Positions 8,507 through 16,773 are shown, counted from the first letter of the stretch. The stretch is 33,655 bases of DNA from Lachnospiraceae bacterium (GCA_017625815.1 JAGAKD010000204.1:1-33655); one strand, 5' to 3'. A program made the numbers and translations. Notes: generated by a model not told the origin, from the sequence alone.

Positions 8507-9445
8507 TTACCACTCAATATAAGCTCCGCCCCAAGTAAGGCCACTACCAAAGCCTACGCAGATAGTCTTCATACCTGGCTTAATTATTCCCTTCTGGTTC
8601 ATCTCGCTAAGTGCTATAGGAATACTTGCAGACGAAGTATTTCCATACTCATCAAGATTAACATAGAACTTATCTAAGCTCTGCTTAACCTTCTTAGCAA
8701 CTGACTCAATAATTCTAAGATTTGCCTGATGACATATAAATAAATCAATATCATCCGCAGTAAGTCCTGCCATATCAAGTAATTGGTTAATAGTCTTTGG
8801 AACTGTACTTACAGCAAACTTAAATACATCGCTACCAAGCATACTTAAATGTTCACCTGCATCGGCTGAACATACTATAGCTTCCTCATGCCCCTTAGTG
8901 CCAAGTACACTATAGTACTTATTGTCTGCAAGCTCTATAACAGCCGCGCCTGCACCATCACCAAAAAGGATACATGAGCCTCTATCTGTCATATCAAGCA
9001 TTTTTGAAAGTACTTCACTTCCTATAACAAGACCATACTTTTTACCACTCTGAATAAGTAAACCTCTTGCAATCTGTATACCATACATAAATCCAGAGCA
9101 AGCTGCATTAATATCAAAACAAGGCATATCATTTGGTAATTCCAAATATTTCTGTACCATACAAGAAACTGATGGTGTAAAGTTATCTGGTCTAACTGTA
9201 GCTACTATACATACACCTAATTCGCTTTTATCAATCCCTGCATTGTCAAGGGCCATCTTAGCAGCTGCAATAGCCATATCCTGATTCTTCTCATCAGTTA
9301 TAAAATGTCTCTTTCTAATACCTGTTCTAGAAGAAATCCATTCATCGTTGGTATCAACTATCTTACTTAAATCATCATTTGTCACTACGTTTGCCGGAGT
9401 ATAATGTCCCGTCCCGACAATACGAAGTCCTTCTTTAATCTGCAT
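8507..9445 (-). CDS. fabH: 3-oxoacyl-ACP synthase III FabH
   Basis: Initiates fatty-acid synthesis by condensing an acyl-CoA with malonyl-ACP. About 312 residues with Cys116 in NAACSGFMYGI, His239 in FICHQANLRI and Asn269 in YGNTSSASIP. RTGIRKRHF (40-48) and the GFGSGLTWGGAYIEW tail are typical. The ATG at 9445 is preceded by GAGGAG four bases upstream; an ATG at 9457 overlaps that site and lacks one of its own, so 9445 is preferred with some doubt. It lies 14 bases after accA. Confidence 0.95.
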   Translation of the reverse strand: MQIKEGLRIVGTGHYTPANVVTNDDLSKIVDTNDEWISSRTGIRKRHFITDEKNQDMAIAAAKMALDNAGIDKSELGVCIVATVRPDNFTPSVSCMVQKYLELPNDMPCFDINAACSGFMYGIQIARGLLIQSGKKYGLVIGSEVLSKMLDMTDRGSCILFGDGAGAAVIELADNKYYSVLGTKGHEEAIVCSADAGEHLSMLGSDVFKFAVSTVPKTINQLLDMAGLTADDIDLFICHQANLRIIESVAKKVKQSLDKFYVNLDEYGNTSSASIPIALSEMNQKGIIKPGMKTICVGFGSGLTWGGAYIEW

Positions 9446-9459
9446 AATTCTCCTCATTT

Positions 9460-10401
9460 CTATAGAACTTTCAAATAGTCTGCATCAATATTTCTAAACT
9501 TTTTATATCTGTGCTTGCTAAGCTCTTCCTCGTTCATCTTAGCATATTTTTCTAATTCTCTCTTAAGATATCTGTCAACAGTCTTGTAAACAGCCTTTGG
9601 ATTCATATGAGCACCACCAATTGGTTCAGGAATAATATCATCAATAACCTTAAATGACTTAAGATCCTGAGCTGTGAGTTTCATCATCTCACACGCCTCA
9701 TCACTTCTTGATGAGTCCTTCCAAAGAATAGTTGCATATCCTTCTGGAGAAAGAATAGAATATACCGCATTCTCAAGCATCAAAACGCTGTTGGCTACAC
9801 CAATAGCAAGTGCACCCCCCCTGCTTCCTTCACCAGTTACAATAGCAACTACGGGCACCTTAAGTGCACTCATCTTTGCAAGGTTAGTTGCAATAGCACT
9901 ACCCTGACCGTTTGTCTCAGCCTCAAGTCCAGGATAAGCACCTGGTGTATCAATAAAAGTAACTATTGGTCTGCCAAACTTTTCAGCCTGCTTCATAAGT
10001 CTAAGGGCTTTACGATATCCTTCCGGACCTGGCATACCAAAATTACACTTTAAATTCTCATTTAAGTCATTACCTTTTCTATGACCAATAATAGTCACTG
10101 GAACACCATGATATGTTGCAATACCACCAAAAATACTTCCATCTTCCTTGCCAAGCAAATCGCCCTGCTGCTCAAAGAAGTCATCAAATATATTATCAAT
10201 ATATTCTGTAATCTTAGGTCTCTTTTTGTGACGAGCAAGAAATACCTTGTCATGTGGACCAATGTTCTTGCACATCTTAACAAGATCATGTCTCTGTCTC
10301 TTGAGCACATAAAGCTGTGCTTCATCAAGAACCTCTGCCTTTTTAAGTTCTTCTATCTGATTATCTATTTCATTTATTTTTGCATCAATTTCTTTTACCA
10401 T
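9460..10401 (-). CDS. accA: Acetyl-CoA carboxylase carboxyltransferase alpha subunit
   Basis: With AccD forms the carboxyltransferase that moves CO2 from biotin to acetyl-CoA, making malonyl-CoA. The 313 residues show the crotonase-like core: HRKGNDLNENLKCNFGMPGP, TFIDTPGAYPGLEAE, GEGSRGGALAIGVAN and YSILSPEGYATILWKD. The usual ERGQ string after the AYPG turn reads ETNGQG, a local change at a well kept place. Start ATG 10401 is two bases after the accD stop and follows GAGAGGTAAGTAATT, so coupling with accD is likely, as expected for 1:1 subunits. Confidence 0.95.
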   Translation of the reverse strand: MVKEIDAKINEIDNQIEELKKAEVLDEAQLYVLKRQRHDLVKMCKNIGPHDKVFLARHKKRPKITEYIDNIFDDFFEQQGDLLGKEDGSIFGGIATYHGVPVTIIGHRKGNDLNENLKCNFGMPGPEGYRKALRLMKQAEKFGRPIVTFIDTPGAYPGLEAETNGQGSAIATNLAKMSALKVPVVAIVTGEGSRGGALAIGVANSVLMLENAVYSILSPEGYATILWKDSSRSDEACEMMKLTAQDLKSFKVIDDIIPEPIGGAHMNPKAVYKTVDRYLKRELEKYAKMNEEELSKHRYKKFRNIDADYLKVL

Positions 10402-10403
10402 AA

Positions 10404-11306
10404 TTACTTACCTCTCTTACAATGTAGGCGTAATATATGCGCCAAAGTTTCTCTCATCTTTTCACGAGGAACTATCTGATCTACAAAACCATGCTCCTGC
10501 TGGAATTCTGAACGTTGGAATCCTTCTGGAAGTTTTTGACCGATAGTCTGCTCAATAACTCTTGGACCTGCAAATCCAATGAGTGCCTCAGGCTCAGCAA
10601 GTGTAATATCGCCAAGTGTTGCAAAACTTGCTGTAACACCGCCTGTTGTTGGATGCGTAAGTACGGAAACATATAAACCACCGTTATTATTAAACTTCTC
10701 AACAGCTGCACTGGTTTTTGCCATCTGCATAAGCGAAAGGATACCTTCTTGCATTCTAGCACCGCCACTAGCTGTGAATATAATGAGAGGAAGCTTCTTT
10801 CTATCAGCGTATTCAACTGCGTTGGTAATCTTCTCACCAACAGCAATACCCATGCTACCCATGAGGAATTTACTACTCATAACTGCGATAACAGCTTCAT
10901 ATCCATCAATCTTACCTACTCCTGCAAGAACAGCCTCGTCAAGACCTGTTTTTTCCTGTAATTCAGTAATCTTCCCTTCGTAATCTGGATAATCAAGAGG
11001 ATTAGTAAATGCAACCTTGCACTTAAGTGGCTTAAATGTGCCCTTATCTACAAGAGTTCTAATTCTCTTTTCTGCTGATATTACATAGTGATGTCCACAA
11101 GCAACACAAACATTAAGGTTATCCTTAATCTCCTGTTTTTTAAACTCCTGCTTACATTTTGGACATATAGTAGTAGCCTCTTCCTTGTTTTCCTCTTTTG
11201 CGTCTACATTAGCATTTTGCTTCGAGTTCTCATCAATCTGAATATATTTTACCTTAGTTTCAGATGATGACTTACCTTTAAATAACTTGTTAATTGGTAA
11301 TTTCAT
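10404..11306 (-). CDS. accD: Acetyl-CoA carboxylase carboxyltransferase beta subunit
   Basis: Partner of AccA. About 300 residues: a four-Cys zinc ribbon C48-x2-C51 and C67-x2-C70, preceded by a charged linker, then the carboxyltransferase domain with MSSKFLMGSMGIAVGEK, FTASGGARMQEG, SVLTHPTTGGVTASFA and EALIGFAGPRVIEQT. Start: ATG 11306 follows GGAGATGTAAGT; a TTG at 11330 would add eight residues without a ribosome site. First gene of the operon. The biotin carboxylase (accC) and carrier (accB) that complete the enzyme are not in the window. Confidence 0.95.
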   Translation of the reverse strand: MKLPINKLFKGKSSSETKVKYIQIDENSKQNANVDAKEENKEEATTICPKCKQEFKKQEIKDNLNVCVACGHHYVISAEKRIRTLVDKGTFKPLKCKVAFTNPLDYPDYEGKITELQEKTGLDEAVLAGVGKIDGYEAVIAVMSSKFLMGSMGIAVGEKITNAVEYADRKKLPLIIFTASGGARMQEGILSLMQMAKTSAAVEKFNNNGGLYVSVLTHPTTGGVTASFATLGDITLAEPEALIGFAGPRVIEQTIGQKLPEGFQRSEFQQEHGFVDQIVPREKMRETLAHILRLHCKRGK

Positions 11307-11398
11307 ACTTACATCTCCATTTACATGCAAAAATTATTTTACTCTTTTTAGAAAATAATACACAAATTATGCTTGCATAAAAAGGCATTATTTAAATA

Positions 11399-11427
11399 TT
11401 TTTAACATATTATGGGTCAAATGTCAA
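11399..11427 (-). promoter_or_regulatory. Sigma-A promoter of the fab operon
   Basis: Minus-strand TTGACA (11427-11422, perfect -35), 17 bases, then TAAAAA (11404-11399). A second TTGAC follows the first after two bases, so the -35 region is a short tandem repeat TTGAC-AT-TTGAC that could also be a protein site. Leader to the accD start is about 85 bases. Confidence 0.6.
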
Positions 11428-11530
11428 CATATACAGCGGTTTACACTTCCTTCTCACATATAGAAATTATGCCCTACATTTTGTATATTTTTGTACATTT
11501 TTTCTTAAACTCCTATTTTATTAAAATTTT

Positions 11531-11582
11531 AAAGAAAAAAAACAAACCAATACGACATATTTTTTGTCATATTAGTTTGTTT
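11531..11582 (-). terminator. Leftward intrinsic terminator, probably of rnhA
   Basis: Imperfect hairpin (ACAAAC/GTTTGT outer, AATA/TATT and GACA/TGTC inner; 11542-11580). On the minus strand it is followed by eight T then CTTT; on the plus strand only by a weak T tract. The only minus-strand gene upstream is rnhA (ending at 11901), so rnhA RNA would run through the opposing gene at 11649-11888 before ending here. Confidence 0.65.
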
Positions 11583-11583
11583 C

Positions 11584-11612
11584 TTGAAAAAAAGCCTTCC
11601 CTATGATACTAT
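11584..11612 (+). promoter_or_regulatory. Promoter of the small membrane protein
   Basis: TTGAAA (11584-11589), 17 bases, TACTAT (11607-11612) with an extended TG one base upstream. The predicted start near 11619 gives a leader of about 30 bases holding the AGGGG ribosome site. Confidence 0.55.
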
Positions 11613-11648
11613 TTTTGTGGAAGGTTGATTATGTAAGGGGAAACATAT

Positions 11649-11888
11649 ATGGTATTCGTTATAATGCTTATTCTTATATATAGTTTGATATACTTGGCTG
11701 TGTTCGTTTTAGCACATCAAGATGCAAATATGATTAAGCCACTTACCATTATGACTGGTGGTATGTTAGTGTTGCTCGCAATTACTGCCGTACTTGCTCT
11801 TGCATCTGGTTACTGGTACATAAGCCTTATTATATTAGTTGTAATTGTTGGATTATTACAATTCTTTGTATATCTAATGAAATATTAA
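11649..11888 (+). CDS. Small membrane protein, three predicted helices
   Basis: A 79-residue, very hydrophobic protein. Three segments look membrane-spanning: residues 2-20, 33-52 and 55-76; the only polar stretch is about 22-30 (AHQDANMIK). No family recognised. Support that it is real: AGGGG eight bases before the ATG, a promoter with extended -10, and codon use like its neighbours. It is one of only two plus-strand genes here and converges on rnhA with 12 bases between the stop codons and no terminator in that gap. Confidence 0.7.
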   Translation: MVFVIMLILIYSLIYLAVFVLAHQDANMIKPLTIMTGGMLVLLAITAVLALASGYWYISLIILVVIVGLLQFFVYLMKY

Positions 11889-11900
11889 AAAATATATACT

Positions 11901-12527
11901 CTATTGGATACCTACTGCTTCTTTTGCAAGCTTATCAGCTTCTTCGTTACCCTCAACTCCAGAGTGTCCTTTTACCTTAATAAAATTCAATTTAATCTTA
12001 TCCTTTATGGACTTAATATATTCATGGTACTCTATAGTACCTTTTTTATTGCGCTTCCATGCTCCTGTAGCCCACATCTCAATACCCATATAATCATAAT
12101 ATATATCAAGCTCTTCAATATTCATATCTATAGCAAGTCTTATAGCCGCCATACTACCAAGCACCTCGCCTGCAACATTTCTCATTGTTGCCATCTCTAT
12201 TTCATTGCCTGATCCTTGAACTATATATTTTTTTCCGTCATAACACAGAAAACCACCATATCCATAAACCTTTGTTGCATCATTGTATGAACCATCAACA
12301 AATGCATACGCATTTTCAGATAACACTTCACTTGAAGAACTATTGAAATCTTCACTATCAATATCTACATTCATCTTAATTCCTGCAAAGGCTTCTGCTT
12401 CTTCCAATTTTTCAAAGCTTTTATATATAGCCCCTGGATAGCCATGAACCATATCCTTGCACTCATCCCATGTCATATATATACCAGGAGTTTTTCCTAC
12501 TCTTACTGCATAATATTTTTGTTTCAT
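11901..12527 (-). CDS. rnhA: Ribonuclease H with N-terminal viroplasmin/RHBD domain
   Basis: Cleaves RNA in RNA:DNA hybrids (R-loops, primers). 208 residues: an N-terminal hybrid-binding domain (5-48: YYAVRVGKTPGIYMTWDEC), a Ser-rich linker (about 52-70) and an RNase H fold with the four carboxylates D78 (VDGS), E121 (AGE), D145 (YYDY) and D198 (EEADKLA), plus His188 (KGHSG). ATG 12527 follows GAGGTGTATTTA; a GTG at 12536 lies in that ribosome site. The preceding operon's terminator ends just upstream and its loop seems to carry the rnhA -10. Confidence 0.92.
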   Translation of the reverse strand: MKQKYYAVRVGKTPGIYMTWDECKDMVHGYPGAIYKSFEKLEEAEAFAGIKMNVDIDSEDFNSSSSEVLSENAYAFVDGSYNDATKVYGYGGFLCYDGKKYIVQGSGNEIEMATMRNVAGEVLGSMAAIRLAIDMNIEELDIYYDYMGIEMWATGAWKRNKKGTIEYHEYIKSIKDKIKLNFIKVKGHSGVEGNEEADKLAKEAVGIQ

Positions 12528-12539
12528 TAAATACACCTC

Positions 12540-12586
12540 AAAAAAATCCTAACTACCTTAACATTATAAGATAATTAGGATTTTTT
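12540..12586 (-). terminator. Terminator of the prfC operon
   Basis: Twelve-base perfect inverted repeat, AAAAAATCCTAA (12541-12552) with TTAGGATTTTTT (12575-12586), around a 22-base loop, with a seven-T tract on the minus strand. It lies about 20 bases after the 72-residue gene and directly against the rnhA ribosome site. Confidence 0.75.
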
Positions 12587-12591
12587 TTAAA
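12563..12591 (-). promoter_or_regulatory. Candidate rnhA promoter overlapping a terminator
   Basis: Minus-strand TTTAAA (12591-12586), 17 bases, TATAAT (12568-12563). The -10 lies in the terminator loop and the start near 12556 would leave only the descending arm in the rnhA message, so the rnhA RNA would not form the hairpin. Confidence 0.5.
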
Positions 12592-12607
12592 GTATGTTTT
12601 GCATTAA

Positions 12608-12826
12608 TTAGAACAACTTCTTGAGTTTATCTAAAGCATCCTCAGCCTTATCAGCACCAAGCTTTGCCTGTACACCAGCTACAAGCTTGTCTACCATTCC
12701 ATCTGGAATATCAACACCAGCAACCTTCTCTACTGCCTTAACTGGATCCTTCTTAAAGTCTGCCTTAAAGCCATCATCATTTTTTACTTTGTTTACAACC
12801 TTCTCGATTTGTTCCTTAATATCCAT
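12608..12826 (-). CDS. Small acidic/basic helical protein, Nif11/NHLP-leader-like
   Basis: A 72-residue soluble protein, Lys- and Asp-rich, with no Cys, Ser or Thr. The segment FKADFKKDPVKAVEKVAG then a conserved-looking VDIPDGMVDKLV resembles the Nif11 and nitrile-hydratase-like leader peptides of ribosomal natural products, which carry a DP and a G-x-P turn in the same order. However, there is no GG cleavage motif, no core peptide with modifiable residues and no modifying enzyme nearby, so a stand-alone helical protein is more likely. ATG follows AAAGGAGGATTTTAAA. It is 30 bases after the symporter gene and ends the operon. Confidence 0.7.
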   Translation of the reverse strand: MDIKEQIEKVVNKVKNDDGFKADFKKDPVKAVEKVAGVDIPDGMVDKLVAGVQAKLGADKAEDALDKLKKLF

Positions 12827-12856
12827 TTTAAAATCCTCCTTTAATATATGTTTAAA

Positions 12857-14221
12857 TTAAAATTTACTTATAATACCCACTACAAATATGGCAAGCACTA
12901 TAATAGGAAGCACATAGGTCATATATCCACGCATCCATTTTTTAACCTTTGCGCCTTTACCTTCGTTGGCCTCAGCAACAAATTTGTCCCAGCCCCAGCC
13001 ATATCTACATACGCAGAATACAACAAAACAAAGTGAGCCAAGTGGTAATAAAATGTTACTTACTATAAAGTCCTCTAAATCCATAATATTGGTATTTGCG
13101 CCAAGAGGTTCAAAACCTTTTAACACATTGAAGCCAAGTATACATGGTATAGACAAAACAAACATAGCTATGCCATTAATCAAACAAGTCTTCTTTCTAC
13201 TCCAACCAGTAACATCAATCGTACATGATATAATATTTTCAAACACAGCAAGAACAGTTGATAATGCTGCAAAGGATAAGAATACGAAGAATAGACTTCC
13301 CCAGAATCTTCCCATAGCTATGTCATTGAATATATTAGGCAATGTAATAAATATAAGACTTGGACCACTATCAGGCTGAACACCATAGGCAAAACATGCT
13401 GGAAATATAATAAGTCCTGATGTAATAGCAACAAATGTATCAAGAACACCAACATTTATAGCTTCTCCTAAAAGTGCTCTATCTTTGTTAATGTAACTTC
13501 CAAATATAGCCATAGAACCTATACCAAGGCTCAATGTGAAAAATGCTTGGTTCATTGCTCCAACAATAACATTTCCCACACCAATTTCTTTCATTTTATT
13601 TAAATCAGGCTTAAGATAGAATTCAAGTCCCGATGCACCACCATCTAACATAATGCTATTAATAGCTAGTACTATCATGATAATAAGCAAAGCTATCATC
13701 ATAACTTTGGTTACCTTTTCAAGTCCCTTCTGTACACCAATAGAGCACACTCCAAAACCAAGTGCTACTACTATCCCCATATAAATAATCATAGGTAACG
13801 GTTCTGCTTGCATATCAGCAAATATGGATTTAACACCTTCTGAATCAGAACCAACAAATTCGCCTTTCGCAGTTTTTATGAAATACATCAGCATCCATGC
13901 TGCCACAGTGGTATAAAACATCATCAATAGATAGTTGCCTATCATAGCCAAATATCCATGTATATGCCATTTACTTCCCTTTGGCTCAAGCTCCTGATAA
14001 AGCTTAACAGGACTTTTTTGAGCAGCTCTACCTAATGAAAACTCCATGGTAAGAACAGGCACACCCATTGCAATAAGGAAAAACAAATATACTAGTACAA
14101 ATACTCCTCCGCCATACTGACCTGCCATATAAGGGAATTTCCACACATTTCCTATACCTATGGCGCAACCAGCACTAAGTAATATAAAGCCTAAACGACT
14201 TCCTAATCGTTCTCTTTGCAT
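12857..14221 (-). CDS. Sodium-dependent transporter, NSS (SNF) family
   Basis: Sodium-coupled symporter of the neurotransmitter:sodium symporter family; bacterial members (LeuT, MhsT, TnaT) carry amino acids. 454 residues with the diagnostic start RLGFILLSAGCAIGIGNVWKFPY... (unwound helix 1, sodium and substrate site; residues about 7-28), a reentrant-rich core and 11-12 predicted helices. GVPVLTMEFSLGR at helix 2 is also typical. The substrate is not readable. Start ATG 14221 follows GGAGAAAAAAG. It follows the tubulin-like gene by 29 bases. Confidence 0.92.
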   Translation of the reverse strand: MQRERLGSRLGFILLSAGCAIGIGNVWKFPYMAGQYGGGVFVLVYLFFLIAMGVPVLTMEFSLGRAAQKSPVKLYQELEPKGSKWHIHGYLAMIGNYLLMMFYTTVAAWMLMYFIKTAKGEFVGSDSEGVKSIFADMQAEPLPMIIYMGIVVALGFGVCSIGVQKGLEKVTKVMMIALLIIMIVLAINSIMLDGGASGLEFYLKPDLNKMKEIGVGNVIVGAMNQAFFTLSLGIGSMAIFGSYINKDRALLGEAINVGVLDTFVAITSGLIIFPACFAYGVQPDSGPSLIFITLPNIFNDIAMGRFWGSLFFVFLSFAALSTVLAVFENIISCTIDVTGWSRKKTCLINGIAMFVLSIPCILGFNVLKGFEPLGANTNIMDLEDFIVSNILLPLGSLCFVVFCVCRYGWGWDKFVAEANEGKGAKVKKWMRGYMTYVLPIIVLAIFVVGIISKF

Positions 14222-14250
14222 CTTTTTTCTCCAATTCTAGTTAATAATTA

Positions 14251-16773
14251 TTATGCAATATCTGGATACGCTCTCATATCCTTGTTTACCTCATCTACAT
14301 GTATGCCAAAGTATACCTCAGAATCAACCTTATCATATGCTTCTTTCATCTCATCTATACAAGCAAGCATAGAAAGAGGTACATTCTCATACATATCGTC
14401 TATAGATATCTCAAGTTCACCAGCATTAAGAGTGATGTTATTTTCGTCCATATTATATGGCTCTTCAGTAAGAACTGTCTTAAGTGCATCACTAAAATAT
14501 GGCATACCATCTGGAAGAGAAATATATTTTTTATTTGAAACAACTTCCTTGAAGCCTTCCTTCATAACACAAAGGTTCTTCTTGGTTGTCTTCTCAAATG
14601 AGCCTTCAACAAATGCCTTAGCAGCCTTTGTCATAACCTCATCTCTTCTCTCGTTTGTAGCTGAAACAAACATAACATTTGTATCTTGTAATGTAGGCTT
14701 TTTATCAGCAAAAGCAGCATATATAAGCTTCTCTGGTCCATATACACCTATTCCTATAAGAGCTCTCTTGTACATATCCTCCATCTGTGGCTTAACTGAA
14801 ACGACACGACCATTATCGATATTGGCTTCATTGTCAACCATAAGCTTAATTATACTCTGTCTCATCTCGTCAATACGAGCATTTGTAACATAGTCCGATG
14901 GAAGGAATTCGCTTTGAGTTGCCCCCTTCATAAGATAAGAGGTAATCTTTCTACCATTTAATGCAAGGTCCTCAACAGCAATTCTTAAATCCTCATCAAA
15001 TTGTGAGTAAATATCATATATCCTCTCAGCCTTCTGCTTTAAAAGTCTTATAGCATCTCCAAAAACGTCCTGAGAATCTAAACCATCTACAATAAGATTT
15101 CTCTCTGTAGCAAGAGTTTCCTTAATACAAGCATCATAGTAACCATTTTCGGTTTCCTTCTTAGCGTTAGGGAAGGTAAAAAATCTCTTGGCAACAATAT
15201 CCTTAATAGACTCAATAATACGGCTATACTCACTGGTTGGTTGATACTCTCTCTGTAACTGCTCAAGCTTTCTAAGTTCTGCAATAAAACCTCTGTCGTG
15301 CTCAAACTCACCTATACCGGCAGCACCAATAAGCTCTAAAGTAATAAATGGTCCATACTGTCTAAGATACTCTTCTGCTTTACTATCAAGTGTTGCACAA
15401 AGCTTGTTCTTAAAAGACTTCAAAACAACTGGAATATCTTGCTTAAAACTCTCTAGCTGTCTAGCCATAGACATTCTAAGATTATCCTGTCCCTTTTTAA
15501 TCATCTTATATACAGGGCGTTCAAACTGACCAGTTCTAATAAGTCCTGGTAATCCAAGTTTTATCTCTTCACCAGGCTTGCCTGTAAGAAACTCTCGTAT
15601 CTCTCCTAAAGCAAGTTCAGCATCAGCAGCTATCATATCTCCTGTACCAGACACATCATGTATCTTCTTGTAAGCCTCATTAAACATCGAGTACTCGCAT
15701 ATATTTTCTACTTCCTTTATTGGAATCTTGAAATCTGATTCGTTGATTACCTTATATAATCCGTTGTTAGTATTCTCAAAGAAAGCATCTCTAAGAAGCT
15801 TTCTTTCTTCCTCTTCCTTGCCACCAATATATTTGTTGCAAGCAAGCTTAAATAAGAAATATGCTGTATCGCTACATATAACATTTTCAGGTATGTATCC
15901 TTGTTCATCCTGTTTTCCAGATACAAGCATACACGCATCAAAAATATTCTCTCGCATACTAAGTCTATGAGTTGTACTTTCAAAGCTAAAGTTCTCTTCC
16001 TTAGCTACAATACTCATAAGATAGTTTATTTCCTTTAATGTTGCATATCCATTAGCGTTAAGAAGAGACTTCTTATACACATCCTCTGCTATAGTTCTGT
16101 TGGCAAACAAAACATCTGGTGTTAGCAAACAGCTACCTACTCTTAAATTCTTCCACTTTCTTGATCTACCGAAAGCTTTTATGTTATAGGTAACATCTGC
16201 TAATATACCACTTCCTGTTCCACCAGCAATACTAGATATAAGTATAACATCTAACTTCCCTGTCTCACTCTTGTTATATAACTCATCTAACTTCTCAAAA
16301 AGAAGAATTCTCATGTCCTCGTATGCATTTGAAAACATAAGTCTACCTATCTGTCTGTTACCATTTGCTCCATCAGTTCCAATAGTAAGTCCAGGAAACT
16401 CAGGTCGCATCCAATTAGCCAGATTAGGGTGAACTGGATTATTAGTAATTCCGTCTGTAATTAAGCTCTCAAGATTAGGTCTATAAATACTTATAATCTC
16501 AAGGGCATTAAGACCATATCCTTCTTTACTATCTTCAATAGATTGCTCCATTGCAGGTATATCCGAATCAATCATAAGGAAATTAATATTATCCTCTGGA
16601 GTAATATGCTCCTGTAACATAACCTTTAAGTTAGTCACAACCTTAGCACCAATACCACCAAGACCAACAAAAAGCAAATCCCCATTAAAACGCTCTTCAT
16701 TGCTAACCTTGCCGAAAACCCTAATATCCTTTAACTTACTAAACTCTTCCCTTTGTGTATCAATAAGTATCAT
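14251..16773 (-). CDS. Tubulin/FtsZ-superfamily GTPase-like protein (Tubulin_2 type)
   Basis: A large 840-residue soluble protein. Its N-terminal third has tubulin-superfamily landmarks: GLGGIG (37-42, T1-like loop), NFLMIDSD (64-71, matching the strand-then-acidic turn of FtsZ), GNRQIGR (138-144) and the tubulin signature as GGTGSG (184-189). The rest is helical and rich in charged residues with no recognised domain and no membrane segment. This fits the long FtsZ-like families (Pfam Tubulin_2; FtsZl of Makarova and Koonin), proposed to act in membrane remodelling; no function is proven. True FtsZ is about 350-400 residues and uses GGGTGTG. Start ATG 16773 follows AAAGGAGAAGTCGT. It lies 18 bases after prfC and 29 before the symporter gene. 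Confidence 0.8.
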   Translation of the reverse strand: MILIDTQREEFSKLKDIRVFGKVSNEERFNGDLLFVGLGGIGAKVVTNLKVMLQEHITPEDNINFLMIDSDIPAMEQSIEDSKEGYGLNALEIISIYRPNLESLITDGITNNPVHPNLANWMRPEFPGLTIGTDGANGNRQIGRLMFSNAYEDMRILLFEKLDELYNKSETGKLDVILISSIAGGTGSGILADVTYNIKAFGRSRKWKNLRVGSCLLTPDVLFANRTIAEDVYKKSLLNANGYATLKEINYLMSIVAKEENFSFESTTHRLSMRENIFDACMLVSGKQDEQGYIPENVICSDTAYFLFKLACNKYIGGKEEEERKLLRDAFFENTNNGLYKVINESDFKIPIKEVENICEYSMFNEAYKKIHDVSGTGDMIAADAELALGEIREFLTGKPGEEIKLGLPGLIRTGQFERPVYKMIKKGQDNLRMSMARQLESFKQDIPVVLKSFKNKLCATLDSKAEEYLRQYGPFITLELIGAAGIGEFEHDRGFIAELRKLEQLQREYQPTSEYSRIIESIKDIVAKRFFTFPNAKKETENGYYDACIKETLATERNLIVDGLDSQDVFGDAIRLLKQKAERIYDIYSQFDEDLRIAVEDLALNGRKITSYLMKGATQSEFLPSDYVTNARIDEMRQSIIKLMVDNEANIDNGRVVSVKPQMEDMYKRALIGIGVYGPEKLIYAAFADKKPTLQDTNVMFVSATNERRDEVMTKAAKAFVEGSFEKTTKKNLCVMKEGFKEVVSNKKYISLPDGMPYFSDALKTVLTEEPYNMDENNITLNAGELEISIDDMYENVPLSMLACIDEMKEAYDKVDSEVYFGIHVDEVNKDMRAYPDIA

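Larger units (their letters stand above)
11307..11648. promoter_or_regulatory. Divergent control region between accD and the small membrane protein
   Basis: The 342 bases hold no convincing gene. From left to right: accD leader with a TTATGC-TT-GCATAA palindrome (11367-11380), the fab promoter (11399-11427), an AT-rich stretch, a hairpin terminator acting leftward (11531-11582) and a rightward promoter (11584-11612). The palindrome lies in the transcribed leader and is a candidate operator or RNA hairpin. It does not match the FapR or FabT sites I know. Confidence 0.5.

Noticed and set aside
11412..11606. Plus-strand 64-codon frame between accD and the small membrane protein
   Set aside because: No ribosome site; it covers the fab promoter, a terminator hairpin and the next promoter, so it is chance.
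12608..12826. Ribosomal natural-product precursor
   Set aside because: No core region with Cys, Ser or Thr, no cleavage motif and no modifying enzymes in the operon.
14216..14893. Plus-strand open frame of 225 codons, rich in Ser and Ile
   Set aside because: It lies antisense to the tubulin-like gene, lacks a ribosome site and has the composition expected of a mirror frame.
14251..16773. Cell-division protein FtsZ
   Set aside because: More than twice the FtsZ length, GGTGSG instead of GGGTGTG, and no division-cluster neighbours.
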